From: an uncultured Eggerthellaceae bacterium
GTDB taxonomy: Bacteria; Actinomycetota; Coriobacteriia; Coriobacteriales; Eggerthellaceae
Assembly (NCBI GenBank): GCA_910588435.1
Contig: CAJUPL010000012.1
Coordinates: 1-17,721, forward strand
Length of the DNA stretch: 17,721 nt
Direction of reading: 5' to 3'
Of the stretch, positions 6,692 through 12,765 are shown in pieces; position 1 is the first letter of the stretch; the number at the start of each line of letters is the position of its first letter. A program made the translations under genes and the position numbers. The notes under the pieces were generated by a model. That model was not told the origin of the DNA. It made no database searches and worked only from the letters and a program-made list of their open reading frames with translations.

Positions 6692-8947
6692 TTGAACGAC
6701 CAGGGGAAGCATAGGGACAACATCACCATAGGCGTGCGCGTGTCTGCGGCGCTGGTCGTGGTGTTCCTGGTGGCGTTCTTCGTGATCACTGTGAACAACA
6801 TGGTCACCATCTCTGACGAGGTGGAAGACATGAAAGAAGGCCCGTTCCCAACGTCGGTGGCGGCGGGTCACATTGAGACTGACATCGCGCAGATCCAAAC
6901 GCTGGTGGTGCACGTCACGCATTTCCGGAACAACGTGGCGCACATGCAGCAGCTCCAGGTTGACTTCAATGAGATCGACGACAACCTGACAGAGCAGCTT
7001 GCGAAGATAGACCCAGACGCGCTGATGGAGCCGGCGGACGCGGCCGTCCTGCAGGCAGAGCACGAAAGCCTCAGCGCGCAGATCACAACCGTCATGAACA
7101 TGCTGGATGATCAGAGCATCTCTAACTTCGACGTCACAGAATACGTGAACACGCAGGTCATGCCGCTTGCTGACAACTGCCTCATGCTGGCGAACCAGAT
7201 CCTGCGCGAAACAACTCAGAAGGTTGACGCCACGCATCAGGTGGTGGAAGCCGCATGCATCCAGACCATCGTTTTCGCGGTGGTGCTGATGGTGTGCATC
7301 GTGCTGCTGATCTGCTTCTACTTGGTGATGCTGCGCCGAAAGACCCAGCAGAGCGACCAGCTGCGTGAGAACCTTGAGGTGGCGCTGTCTGAGGCGCGCC
7401 GTGCGAACGCGGCCAAGTCCGAATTCCTTTCGAACATGAGCCACGACATCCGCACGCCGATGAACGCCATCATCGGGTTGACCACCATCGCGGATGACAA
7501 CATTGACAACCAGCTGCGCGTCAAGCAATGCCTGACCCGCATCATGACGTCGTCCAAGCATTTGCTCTCGCTGATCAACGACGTGCTTGACATGAACAAG
7601 ATCGAAAGCGGCAAGACCACCCTGTCAGAGGAGCGCTTCAGCGTGCCCAGCCTGGTGGCGGAGATCACGTCCATCGTGCAGCCGCAGTCGTCTGAGAAGA
7701 ACCTGCAGTCTGACATCATCATCAACGACATCCACCATGAGGAGCTCATCGGTGACGAGATGCGCTTGCGTCAGATCCTGCTGAACCTGATGTCGAACGC
7801 CATCAAGTACACAGAACCCGGCGGGGAGCTGCGCATGATCCTGGCTGAGGACACCCCCACGCGCCCTGGATTCGCTAACCTGCAGATAGTTGTTGAGGAC
7901 ACGGGCATCGGGATGGACAAGGAGTTCCTGAAGCACGTGTTCGAGCCGTTCGAGTGCGAGAACAATGACGCCACCATCTTCACGGAAGGCACCGGTCTTG
8001 GCATGGCCATCACCAAGAACCTGGTGGATCTCATGGGCGGCACCATCAACGTTGAGTCAGAGCCGGGGCGCGGCACCAAATTCACGCTGTGCATCCCGCT
8101 GAAGGTGCCGAAGGATGTGCCGGAGCTGCCAACTGATGGCTTCGATCAACTGCACATCCTTGTGGTGGATGACAACTACCTGATCATGCAGGACGCCATC
8201 CATACCTTGAGTGATTTCGGCGTGCGCGTTGAGGGAACCACCGCGCCAGAGGACGCGGCTGGCCTAGTGGTTGCGGCCCGCGTGGCAGGGCGCGCGTTCG
8301 ATATGGTGATCGTTGACATGGAGATGCCCAGGCTGAACGGCGAAGACACGGTGCGCCAGATCCACGAGGCTGCCGGGGAGAACGTGCCCATCGTGGTGAT
8401 CGCGTCGTACGGGTTCAGCGGGCGTGATGCCAGCGGCAGCATAGACGGCGTGTCCGCGTTCGTCACCAAGCCGCTGTTCCGCTCAAGGCTGTATGAGGTG
8501 GTGCGGAAGCTCTGCATTGACGGGGATGCCATGGAGCAAACGGCTGAGATCGCGAACCATGCTCCTATCAGCGGCCGCGTCCTGCTTGTTGACGACAATG
8601 AGATCAACCTTGAGATCGGGCTTGAGCTGATAAGCAAGCTGGGGCCTGAGGCTGAAGGTGCCGAAGGCGGCCTGCAGGCGCTGGTGCGCGTGTCGGATGC
8701 CCCGGACGGGTTCTATGACCTGATCTTCATGGACTGCAAGATGCCGCACATGGATGGGTTCGAAACGACCCAGGCGATCCGCCGCTTCTTGGCTGAGCGC
8801 GGGCGTGAGCAGATCCCCATCGTGGCAATGACTGCGAACGCGTTCGAGGAAGACAAGAAGCACGCGTTCGACGCCGGCATGGACGGCTTCATGTCCAAGC
8901 CCATCGACATGGGCGTCCTTGAGGCCACCCTGCGGGAGTATCTGTAA
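6692..8947 (+). CDS. Hybrid sensor histidine kinase with two receiver domains
   Basis: This 751-residue membrane sensor has TM1 (about 14-35), an extracellular mostly helical region (about 36-190) and TM2 (about 192-215). HisKA follows with the phospho-accepting H251 in NMSHDIRTPMNA, then HATPase_c with N365/N369 (N box), DTGIGM (403-408) and GTGLGMA (433-439). Two receiver domains follow: the first has DD 493-494, phosphoacceptor D542 and K593; the second has VDDNE, D681 in FMDCKMP and SKP near the end. All key residues for autophosphorylation and phosphotransfer are present in both. There is no HPt or DNA-binding domain and no response regulator beside it, so the output partner must lie elsewhere. 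TTG start with strong RBS. Signal unknown. An E element sits upstream. Confidence 0.92.
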   Translation: MNDQGKHRDNITIGVRVSAALVVVFLVAFFVITVNNMVTISDEVEDMKEGPFPTSVAAGHIETDIAQIQTLVVHVTHFRNNVAHMQQLQVDFNEIDDNLTEQLAKIDPDALMEPADAAVLQAEHESLSAQITTVMNMLDDQSISNFDVTEYVNTQVMPLADNCLMLANQILRETTQKVDATHQVVEAACIQTIVFAVVLMVCIVLLICFYLVMLRRKTQQSDQLRENLEVALSEARRANAAKSEFLSNMSHDIRTPMNAIIGLTTIADDNIDNQLRVKQCLTRIMTSSKHLLSLINDVLDMNKIESGKTTLSEERFSVPSLVAEITSIVQPQSSEKNLQSDIIINDIHHEELIGDEMRLRQILLNLMSNAIKYTEPGGELRMILAEDTPTRPGFANLQIVVEDTGIGMDKEFLKHVFEPFECENNDATIFTEGTGLGMAITKNLVDLMGGTINVESEPGRGTKFTLCIPLKVPKDVPELPTDGFDQLHILVVDDNYLIMQDAIHTLSDFGVRVEGTTAPEDAAGLVVAARVAGRAFDMVIVDMEMPRLNGEDTVRQIHEAAGENVPIVVIASYGFSGRDASGSIDGVSAFVTKPLFRSRLYEVVRKLCIDGDAMEQTAEIANHAPISGRVLLVDDNEINLEIGLELISKLGPEAEGAEGGLQALVRVSDAPDGFYDLIFMDCKMPHMDGFETTQAIRRFLAERGREQIPIVAMTANAFEEDKKHAFDAGMDGFMSKPIDMGVLEATLREYL

Positions 8948-8972
8948 CCGCTTGCTGCCTTGATCCGGTGTC

Positions 8973-8997
8973 GCGGGTGCAAGCACCCGCTCCTTTT
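8973..8997 (+). terminator. Intrinsic terminator (B module) after the sensor kinase
   Basis: GCGGGTGC, AA, GCACCCGC followed by TCCTTTT, 25 bp after the kinase stop codon. The CC interrupts the T-run slightly. Confidence 0.7.
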
Positions 8998-9050
8998 ATA
9001 ACAACCTTTAACTTGATGCGCTTGCAGCCTTGCTGCCCCAATCCGGTGTC

Positions 9051-9076
9051 GCGGGCACGCTGTGCCCGCTCCTTTT
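9051..9076 (+). terminator. Second terminator-like B module
   Basis: GCGGGCAC, GCT, GTGCCCGC followed by TCCTTTT. The flanks are the same as at 8973, but three stem positions differ in a complementary way. Confidence 0.6.
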
Positions 9077-9079
9077 ATA

Positions 9080-9152
9080 GCGGCCTTTAACATCCCGCAT
9101 TCGCTTTTGCGCTCATGCGGAATGTAGCGGCCTTGGTGGCCTTCCGGCCACC
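9080..9152 (+). repeat. C and D hairpin modules
   Basis: Nearly identical to 3534-3606: GCGGCCTTTAAC, stem ACATCCCGCAT / ATGCGGAATGT, GTAGCGGCCTT, then GGTGGCC, TTCC, GGCCACC. Confidence 0.8.
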
Positions 9153-9186
9153 TGTCCAGGTGTATCTCTCCCAACACATCCTATAA

Positions 9187-9283
9187 GCGGCTGCATTGCA
9201 AGCACAGCATCACCCTACCTGTGAGCTTTTCCATTGGAGACGCAGCAACACCCTACCTGTGAGCTTTTTCATTGGAGACACAG
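9187..9283 (+). repeat. Decayed H-module copies
   Basis: GCGGCTGCATTGCAAGCACAG (from 9187) and two near-tandem copies starting GTGAGCTTTT (9221) and GTGAGCTTTTT (9259) keep the right arm (ATTGGAGA) but have left arms that no longer pair. They look like mutated H copies. Confidence 0.6.
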
Positions 9284-9301
9284 CATTGACCCCCCCCAAT
9301 T

Positions 9302-9418
9302 GTGGGCGGCTGCATCGCAAGCGCAGCATCCCCCAATTGTGGGCGGCTGCATCGCAGCCGCAGCATTGCGCTAGCAATGCGTAACGCAGGCGATAGCCTG
9401 CGAACACCCGGCATCCAG
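9302..9418 (+). repeat. Modules H, H, G and J
   Basis: H at 9302-9326 (GCTG / CAAG, imperfect) and H at 9339-9363 (GCTG / CAGC, perfect). G is GCATTGC, GCTA, GCAATGC (9363-9380). J is CGCAGGC, GATA, GCCTGCG (9385-9402), followed by the conserved AACACCCGG. Confidence 0.8.
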
Positions 9419-9526
9419 CAACTGGTCAGTCAACCTTGCCTGGCGCAGACCACCTATCCGGGTATTTCAAGCTGCAACCCTTATCACATCTCCTGCTCAC
9501 ATGCGATGGGCGGTACCCTCATTCCA

Positions 9527-9639
9527 GGCATGAGGCGATGCACGCGTTCGCTAGGCTTCGGACTGGCAGGGAAATATGGTTGTATTTACCATATTTCCCT
9601 TGGTCCTCAGAATCGCTCACGCATACACCGCCTCATGCC
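9527..9639. repeat. Large nested hairpin
   Basis: The outer stem GGCATGAGGCG (9527-9537) pairs with CGCCTCATGCC (9629-9639). Inside, AGGGAAATATGGT (9568-9580) pairs perfectly with ACCATATTTCCCT (9588-9600). Only one copy is seen. It could be a structured RNA or a further module type. Confidence 0.6.
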
Positions 9640-9669
9640 CGGATCGCCGGGTCGTTTCTGGGGGCAAGC

Positions 9670-9711
9670 GCCATGTCCGCCGGGACCTTTCAGGTCCACA
9701 CCGGACATGGC
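9670..9711. repeat. Nested hairpin with inner GGACCT / AGGTCC
   Basis: GCCATGTCCG (9670-9679) pairs with CGGACATGGC (9702-9711). The inner GGACCT-TTC-AGGTCC echoes the left box of module E (GACCtttcaGGTC). Confidence 0.6.
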
Positions 9712-9789
9712 GGCTCAAGGCTGAACCCGCAGGCCGTCACCTGTCAAACCTACCCGATCCTTCGGCCTCGCTCCGCTCGGTCCGGTGTC

Positions 9790-9814
9790 GCGGGTGCAAG
9801 CACCCGCTCCTTTT
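9790..9814 (+). terminator. Terminator-like B module
   Basis: GCGGGTGC, AA, GCACCCGC, TCCTTTT. It is preceded by GGCCTCGCTCCGCTCGG, which appears inverted at 4435-4455. No gene ends nearby, so it may serve only as a repeat or to insulate the hydrolase gene. Confidence 0.55.
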
Positions 9815-9817
9815 ACT

Positions 9818-9883
9818 GCGGCCTTTAACTTCTATTCATGTTCCATGAATAGAAGTAGCGGCCTTGGTGTACTCACGTGCGCC
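9818..9883 (+). repeat. C and D modules; C has a perfect 13-bp stem
   Basis: C: GCGGCCTTTAAC, ACTTCTATTCATG, TTC, CATGAATAGAAGT, AGCGGCCTT. The stem is unrelated to the other C copies. D: GGTGTAC, TCAC, GTGCGCC (9866-9883), where two positions pair only as G-T wobbles. Confidence 0.8.
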
Positions 9884-9887
9884 TATC

Positions 9888-9960
9888 CTAATTATGACCT
9901 CTCAGGTCAATGACACTGCCCCGTGCGCAATGTCATTGACCTTTTTACTCATATATAGGG
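9888..9960 (+). repeat. Module E upstream of the choloylglycine hydrolase
   Basis: Left box TGACC-tctca-GGTCA (9895-9909). The central palindrome GGTCAATGACACT (9905-9917) pairs with AATGTCATTGACC (9929-9941) with one mismatch. The right box is degraded (TGACC then ACTCA), and TATATAGGGTTG follows. It ends 132 bp before the start codon. Confidence 0.75.
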
Positions 9961-10082
9961 TTGCAGGCCCATTCGCACGCTAGCAGCTAGCTTGGTCTCC
10001 TTCTGGTTACGTTCGCGAGCTGTGAGCGCAGCCGCGTGCGCGGGCGCGATATCCTGACCAGAGATCACAACGCGTGACGGTT

Positions 10083-10087
10083 GGAGG
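10083..10087 (+). promoter_or_regulatory. Ribosome binding site fixing the hydrolase start
   Basis: GGAGG, five bases before the ATG at 10093. It makes Cys residue 2, as the N-terminal-nucleophile mechanism needs, and excludes the in-frame TTG at 10081. Confidence 0.85.
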
Positions 10088-10092
10088 TCACC

Positions 10093-11058
10093 ATGTGCAC
10101 AGGGCTCAGGTTCACATCCACAGACGGCAAGATGTACTTCGGCCGCAACCTTGATTGGGGCCAGCCATTCGGCGAAGACATCGCCATCACCCCAAAGGGC
10201 TACCCCGCCAAGTACAGCTACCTGCCGGACTCGGCTGCCAAGCATGCCATGATCGGCACGGCGGTGGTGCTTGACAACTACCCGCTCTACTTTGACTGCG
10301 GCAACGACGCTGGCCTGGCGTGCGGCGGCCTGAACTTCCCCGGCTACGCGCAATACGAGCCTGAACCGGTCAGCGGCAAGACCAACGTTGCGGCGTTCGA
10401 GGTCCCGTTCTGGATCTGCGCCAATTTCGAAACCGTGGACCAGGTGGAGGAAGCCATCAAAGACCTGGCCATCGTGAGCAAGTCCCCCGGCGGCGGTTAC
10501 GGCGTCTCGCTCCTGCACTGGATGGTGGCGGACGCGGAGCGCTCCATCGTGCTGGAGTACATGCCGGACGGCCTGCACGTCTACCACGATGACGTGGACA
10601 TCCTTACCAACCAGCCAACGTTCCCGTGGCACATGGAGAACCTGCGCAACTACATGAATTGCGAGAGCCGCTACGTTCCATCCGTCACCTGGGACAAGCG
10701 CCAGCTCACGCCGTACGGCGGCGGCGCCAACATGCGCGGGATCCCTGGGGATTACTACTCGCCCTCGCGCATGGTCAAGGTGGCGTACCTGAACGCCAAC
10801 TACCCCGCCAAGTCAACGGAGCCGGAGAACGTGGCGCGCATGTTCCACACGCTGGGCAACGTCTCCATGGTGGAGGGCGCCAGCCAGATGGAGAACGGTG
10901 ACTTCGAGTACACGCTCTACACCAGCTGCTTCTCGGCGGCCACCATGCGCTACTATTTCGCCACGTATGAGGACGCCACGCAGCGGTTCGCCAGCCTGGA
11001 CGACGCCGCGGGCGCGCCTTCGGATAAGATAATCACACCTGAGCTGCGCACCGCGTGA
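10093..11058 (+). CDS. bsh: Choloylglycine hydrolase, probable bile salt hydrolase
   Basis: This 321-residue Ntn-hydrolase (Cys-nucleophile) probably cleaves the amide bond of glycine- or taurine-conjugated bile acids in the cytoplasm. Removal of Met exposes Cys2 (MCTGLRF). Further active-site residues are R18 and D21 in FGRNLDW, N81 in GGLNFPGY, N173 in LTNQPTF and R226 in YSPSRM, matching Cys2, Arg18, Asp21, Asn82, Asn175 and Arg228 of the Clostridium perfringens enzyme. Asn rather than Tyr at position 81 favours bile salt hydrolase over penicillin V acylase. Length is typical of Gram-positive family members. There is no signal peptide. The DUF1292 gene follows 45 bp later with no terminator between, so the two are probably co-transcribed. 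Substrate preference is not readable from sequence. Confidence 0.88.
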   Translation: MCTGLRFTSTDGKMYFGRNLDWGQPFGEDIAITPKGYPAKYSYLPDSAAKHAMIGTAVVLDNYPLYFDCGNDAGLACGGLNFPGYAQYEPEPVSGKTNVAAFEVPFWICANFETVDQVEEAIKDLAIVSKSPGGGYGVSLLHWMVADAERSIVLEYMPDGLHVYHDDVDILTNQPTFPWHMENLRNYMNCESRYVPSVTWDKRQLTPYGGGANMRGIPGDYYSPSRMVKVAYLNANYPAKSTEPENVARMFHTLGNVSMVEGASQMENGDFEYTLYTSCFSAATMRYYFATYEDATQRFASLDDAAGAPSDKIITPELRTA

Positions 11059-11103
11059 CGCATCATTCGGGCGCTGAGCGTACAACTTGCGAAAGGGGCC
11101 AAC

Positions 11104-11538
11104 ATGACAGACGACAAGAACGCAACGCGCGACGCCGCGATAGAGGCGGCCGACATAGCCGAGCAGACGGCTGACCTGCAGGAGCTGTTCGCGAACGGCC
11201 CTATCCAGTTCACCATGGAGGATGCAGACGGCAATGAGCTGGAGTGCACGGTGCTCTATGCGTTTAACTCCGCGCACAACGGCAAGGACTATATGGTGTA
11301 CACGATCGGCCAGGCGGGGGACGGCGAACAAGAGGTCAGCGCCGCCATCTTCGACCCGAAGTCCATGAAGGACATGGTGGATGGCAACGGCGGCAGCCTT
11401 GAGCTGCAGCCGCTGACAACTGACGTTGAGTGGGCCATAGTGGCTGACACGCTGAAGCAGATCTCCGGCGAGGACGTGGACGTGAACTCTGCTGACGTCC
11501 TGGAGGATGAGTCTGTCCAGCTGAATGTAACCGATTGA
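11104..11538 (+). CDS. DUF1292 family protein
   Basis: This small acidic soluble protein (144 residues) has a DUF1292 core: the pattern of FTMEDADGNELECTVLYAF (37-55), KDYMVYTI, a middle segment ending ELQPL, and VEWAIVADTLKQI near 120-132 is typical of that family. An N-terminal extension of about 35 residues is Ala/Asp/Glu-rich. The ATG follows AAAGGGG. The family has no established function. It probably shares a transcript with the bile-salt-hydrolase-type gene upstream, but I see nothing linking the two biochemically. A long hairpin begins six bases after the stop codon. Confidence 0.75.
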   Translation: MTDDKNATRDAAIEAADIAEQTADLQELFANGPIQFTMEDADGNELECTVLYAFNSAHNGKDYMVYTIGQAGDGEQEVSAAIFDPKSMKDMVDGNGGSLELQPLTTDVEWAIVADTLKQISGEDVDVNSADVLEDESVQLNVTD

Positions 11539-11544
11539 CGCTGC

Positions 11545-11649
11545 GAAGCCACGGCTGAACCTCATCTTGCCGCTCCAAGCGCTTCTTCTTCGTTGGACGA
11601 AGCCAACTCAGGCGCGCTTTCACGGCAATCTGAGGCTCCCCGTGGCTTC
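11545..11649. repeat. Long imperfect hairpin after the DUF1292 gene
   Basis: GAAGCCACGG (11545-11554) pairs with CCGTGGCTTC (11640-11649). Inside are TTGCCG / CGGCAA and the terminal hairpin CTTCGT-TGG-ACGAAG (11588-11602). There is no T-run. It may end the transcript in a structured 3' UTR or be a small RNA. Confidence 0.55.
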
Positions 11650-11720
11650 TCGCTTTCTTTGCCTGACCTGAATCTCTTTCGATTCCCCTTGCTACCTTGC
11701 GAGCATTGCCCCTACCCCTT

Positions 11721-11800
11721 GTGGGCGCTTCCATTGGAAGCGCAGTTGCACGTCAGTGCAACGTAACGCAGGCGATAGCCTGCGAACACCCGGATGCCAG
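11721..11800 (+). repeat. Modules H, G and J
   Basis: H has the stem GCGCTTCC / GGAAGCGC (11721-11745). G is GTTGCAC, GTCA, GTGCAAC (11745-11762), a stem different from GCATTGC / GCAATGC at 3985. J is CGCAGGC, GATA, GCCTGCG with the conserved tail (11767-11800). Confidence 0.8.
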
Positions 11801-11804
11801 CTCC

Positions 11805-11877
11805 TAATTATGATCTCTCAGGTCAATGACATTTCCCCGTGCTTAATGTCATTGACCTTTTCGGTCATATATAGGGT
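11805..11877 (+). repeat. Module E upstream of the HdeD-like gene
   Basis: Left box TGATC-tctca-GGTCA (one change), right box TGACC-ttttc-GGTCA (11853-11867). A perfect 13-bp central palindrome lies at 11821-11833 / 11845-11857. TATATAGGGTTG follows. It ends 124 bp before the start codon. Confidence 0.8.
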
Positions 11878-11984
11878 TGCTCCTCACCTCAGTTCGGTGT
11901 GCATCTCGCTACCAGAAGATGACGAGGCGAGAACCGCACAGCGCGTCCAGCTCAGCAAAGCTATCCTGACCTTAGGGCCAGCTC

Positions 11985-11997
11985 AAGGAGAAGGGGG
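11985..11997 (+). promoter_or_regulatory. Ribosome binding site fixing the HdeD-like start
   Basis: The purine run AAGGAGAAGGGGG ends four bases before ATG 12002. The upstream in-frame extension translates J and E repeat sequence and is not coding. Confidence 0.75.
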
Positions 11998-12001
11998 CAT
12001 C

Positions 12002-12553
12002 ATGGAAGGCTTTGTGAACGTCGTTCGCTCGAACATGATGGTGCAGGGAGTCGTTTGCATCGCGCTTGGCGCGTTCCTCATGTTCTGGCCAGACGCCACC
12101 ATCATTACCGTCATCTACCTCATGGGGCTGATCTTCGCCCTCACCGGCGCGGCCTCACTGGTCGGCTATTTCCGCCAGAAGAGCAGCCACTACCGCGCCC
12201 CAGCGGTGCTCACCACCGGCGTGTTCTTCCTGGTCCTGGCGCTGATCGTGTTCATCTTCCCGGCGGTCATCGCCAGCTTCGCATCAGTCGCGCTCGGCGT
12301 GGTGCTAGCGCTCGCCGGCGTGGTCAGCGCCGTCCGCTCGTTCGAGCTCCGCAGCCTCCACGGCCCCGTCTGGATCATCATGCTGGCGGTCAGCGCGCTG
12401 GTGGCCATCGGCGGGATCGTGATCATCGCGAACCCATTCGAGACAACCTCGCTCTTCGTCTTCATGATCGGCGCGGTGCTCTTGGTGAACGGCATCGCGG
12501 ACGTGGTGATCGAGGTCCAGTCCCGTAATCTTGCGAACTCCCCTAACAGCTGA
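12002..12553 (+). CDS. HdeD/DUF308-like membrane protein
   Basis: This 183-residue protein is almost entirely hydrophobic, with about six membrane helices in three similar hairpins. Each starts from a short polar turn followed by G/A-rich helices, for example VCIALGAFLMFWPDATIIT near 18-36 and VSALVAIGGIVIIANPF near 132-148. The pairing of a helix ending in WP, FP or NP with a following G-rich helix is typical of HdeD/DUF308 proteins. E. coli HdeD is linked to acid resistance, but most bacterial homologues have no assigned role, so I assign only the family. A strong RBS sets the start. It stands alone behind an E element. Confidence 0.75.
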   Translation: MEGFVNVVRSNMMVQGVVCIALGAFLMFWPDATIITVIYLMGLIFALTGAASLVGYFRQKSSHYRAPAVLTTGVFFLVLALIVFIFPAVIASFASVALGVVLALAGVVSAVRSFELRSLHGPVWIIMLAVSALVAIGGIVIIANPFETTSLFVFMIGAVLLVNGIADVVIEVQSRNLANSPNS

Positions 12554-12765
12554 TCATGCTCTTTCGGAAGGTGCGCATCTACATCAGCTAACAAGATTTT
12601 GCGGTGGGCGGCTGCATTGCAGCCGCAGCATCCCCCTCCCCACGGCAACATCTCAGAAACTGGAACCCCGTTCGCAACCTACTGCACCCCCGAACGCGTA
12701 CCCTAAGGTAGAACACACAGCAGGAGCAAAAGGAGCCAAAAGAGCACCAGCAGAAAGGGCCGCTC
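12554..12765. other. Short intergenic region with one H module
   Basis: CGGAAGGTGCGC (about 12563-12574) matches 3621-3632. H at 12604-12628 has a perfect GCGGCTGC / GCAGCCGC stem. The rest is C- and A-rich with no recognisable promoter or terminator. Confidence 0.7.

Larger units (their letters stand above)
8948..10092. other. 1.1-kb gene-free region with tandem module arrays
   Basis: A truncated + unit (A, B and a broken C, 8950-9009) is followed by a fuller unit (A, B, C, D, H copies, G, J; 9020-9418), then unique nested hairpins (9527-9711), then another B, C, D and E (9790-9960). The last ~130 bp before the hydrolase has no module but contains GCTAGC AGCTAGC (9979-9991) and TATCCTGACC, the latter also upstream of the HdeD-like gene. 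No gene is supported. Confidence 0.8.
11539..12001. other. Intergenic region with long hairpin, H-G-J and E
   Basis: No gene. It holds the long hairpin (11545-11649), H-G-J (11721-11800) and E (11805-11877), then a 124-bp leader containing TATCCTGACC (11962-11971), shared with the leader of the hydrolase gene. Modules A to D are absent here. Confidence 0.75.

Noticed and set aside
9400..9720. tRNA or rRNA gene in the structured region
   Set aside because: No cloverleaf with a TTCGA-type T loop, anticodon arm and acceptor stem can be drawn, and there is no rRNA-like sequence.
9818..9865. Integron attC-like site (TTTAAC and variable hairpin)
   Set aside because: The conserved ends GCGGCCTTTAAC and GTAGCGGCCTT do not fit the RYYYAAC/GTTRRRY core sites and are direct repeats, the hairpins are too short, and no integrase gene is present.
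9937..9956. Sigma-70 promoter formed by TTGACC and TATATA in module E
   Set aside because: The gap between the two hexamers is about 10 bases instead of 16-18, and similar AT-rich flanks occur on both sides of the element, so promoter activity is not supported.
10081..10092. TTG start four codons upstream for the choloylglycine hydrolase
   Set aside because: The nucleophile Cys must be residue 2 and the Shine-Dalgarno GGAGG is well spaced from the ATG at 10093.
11756..12001. 82-residue N-terminal extension of the HdeD-like protein
   Set aside because: It is translated J and E repeat sequence; the strong ribosome binding site and the family's usual length favour ATG 12002.
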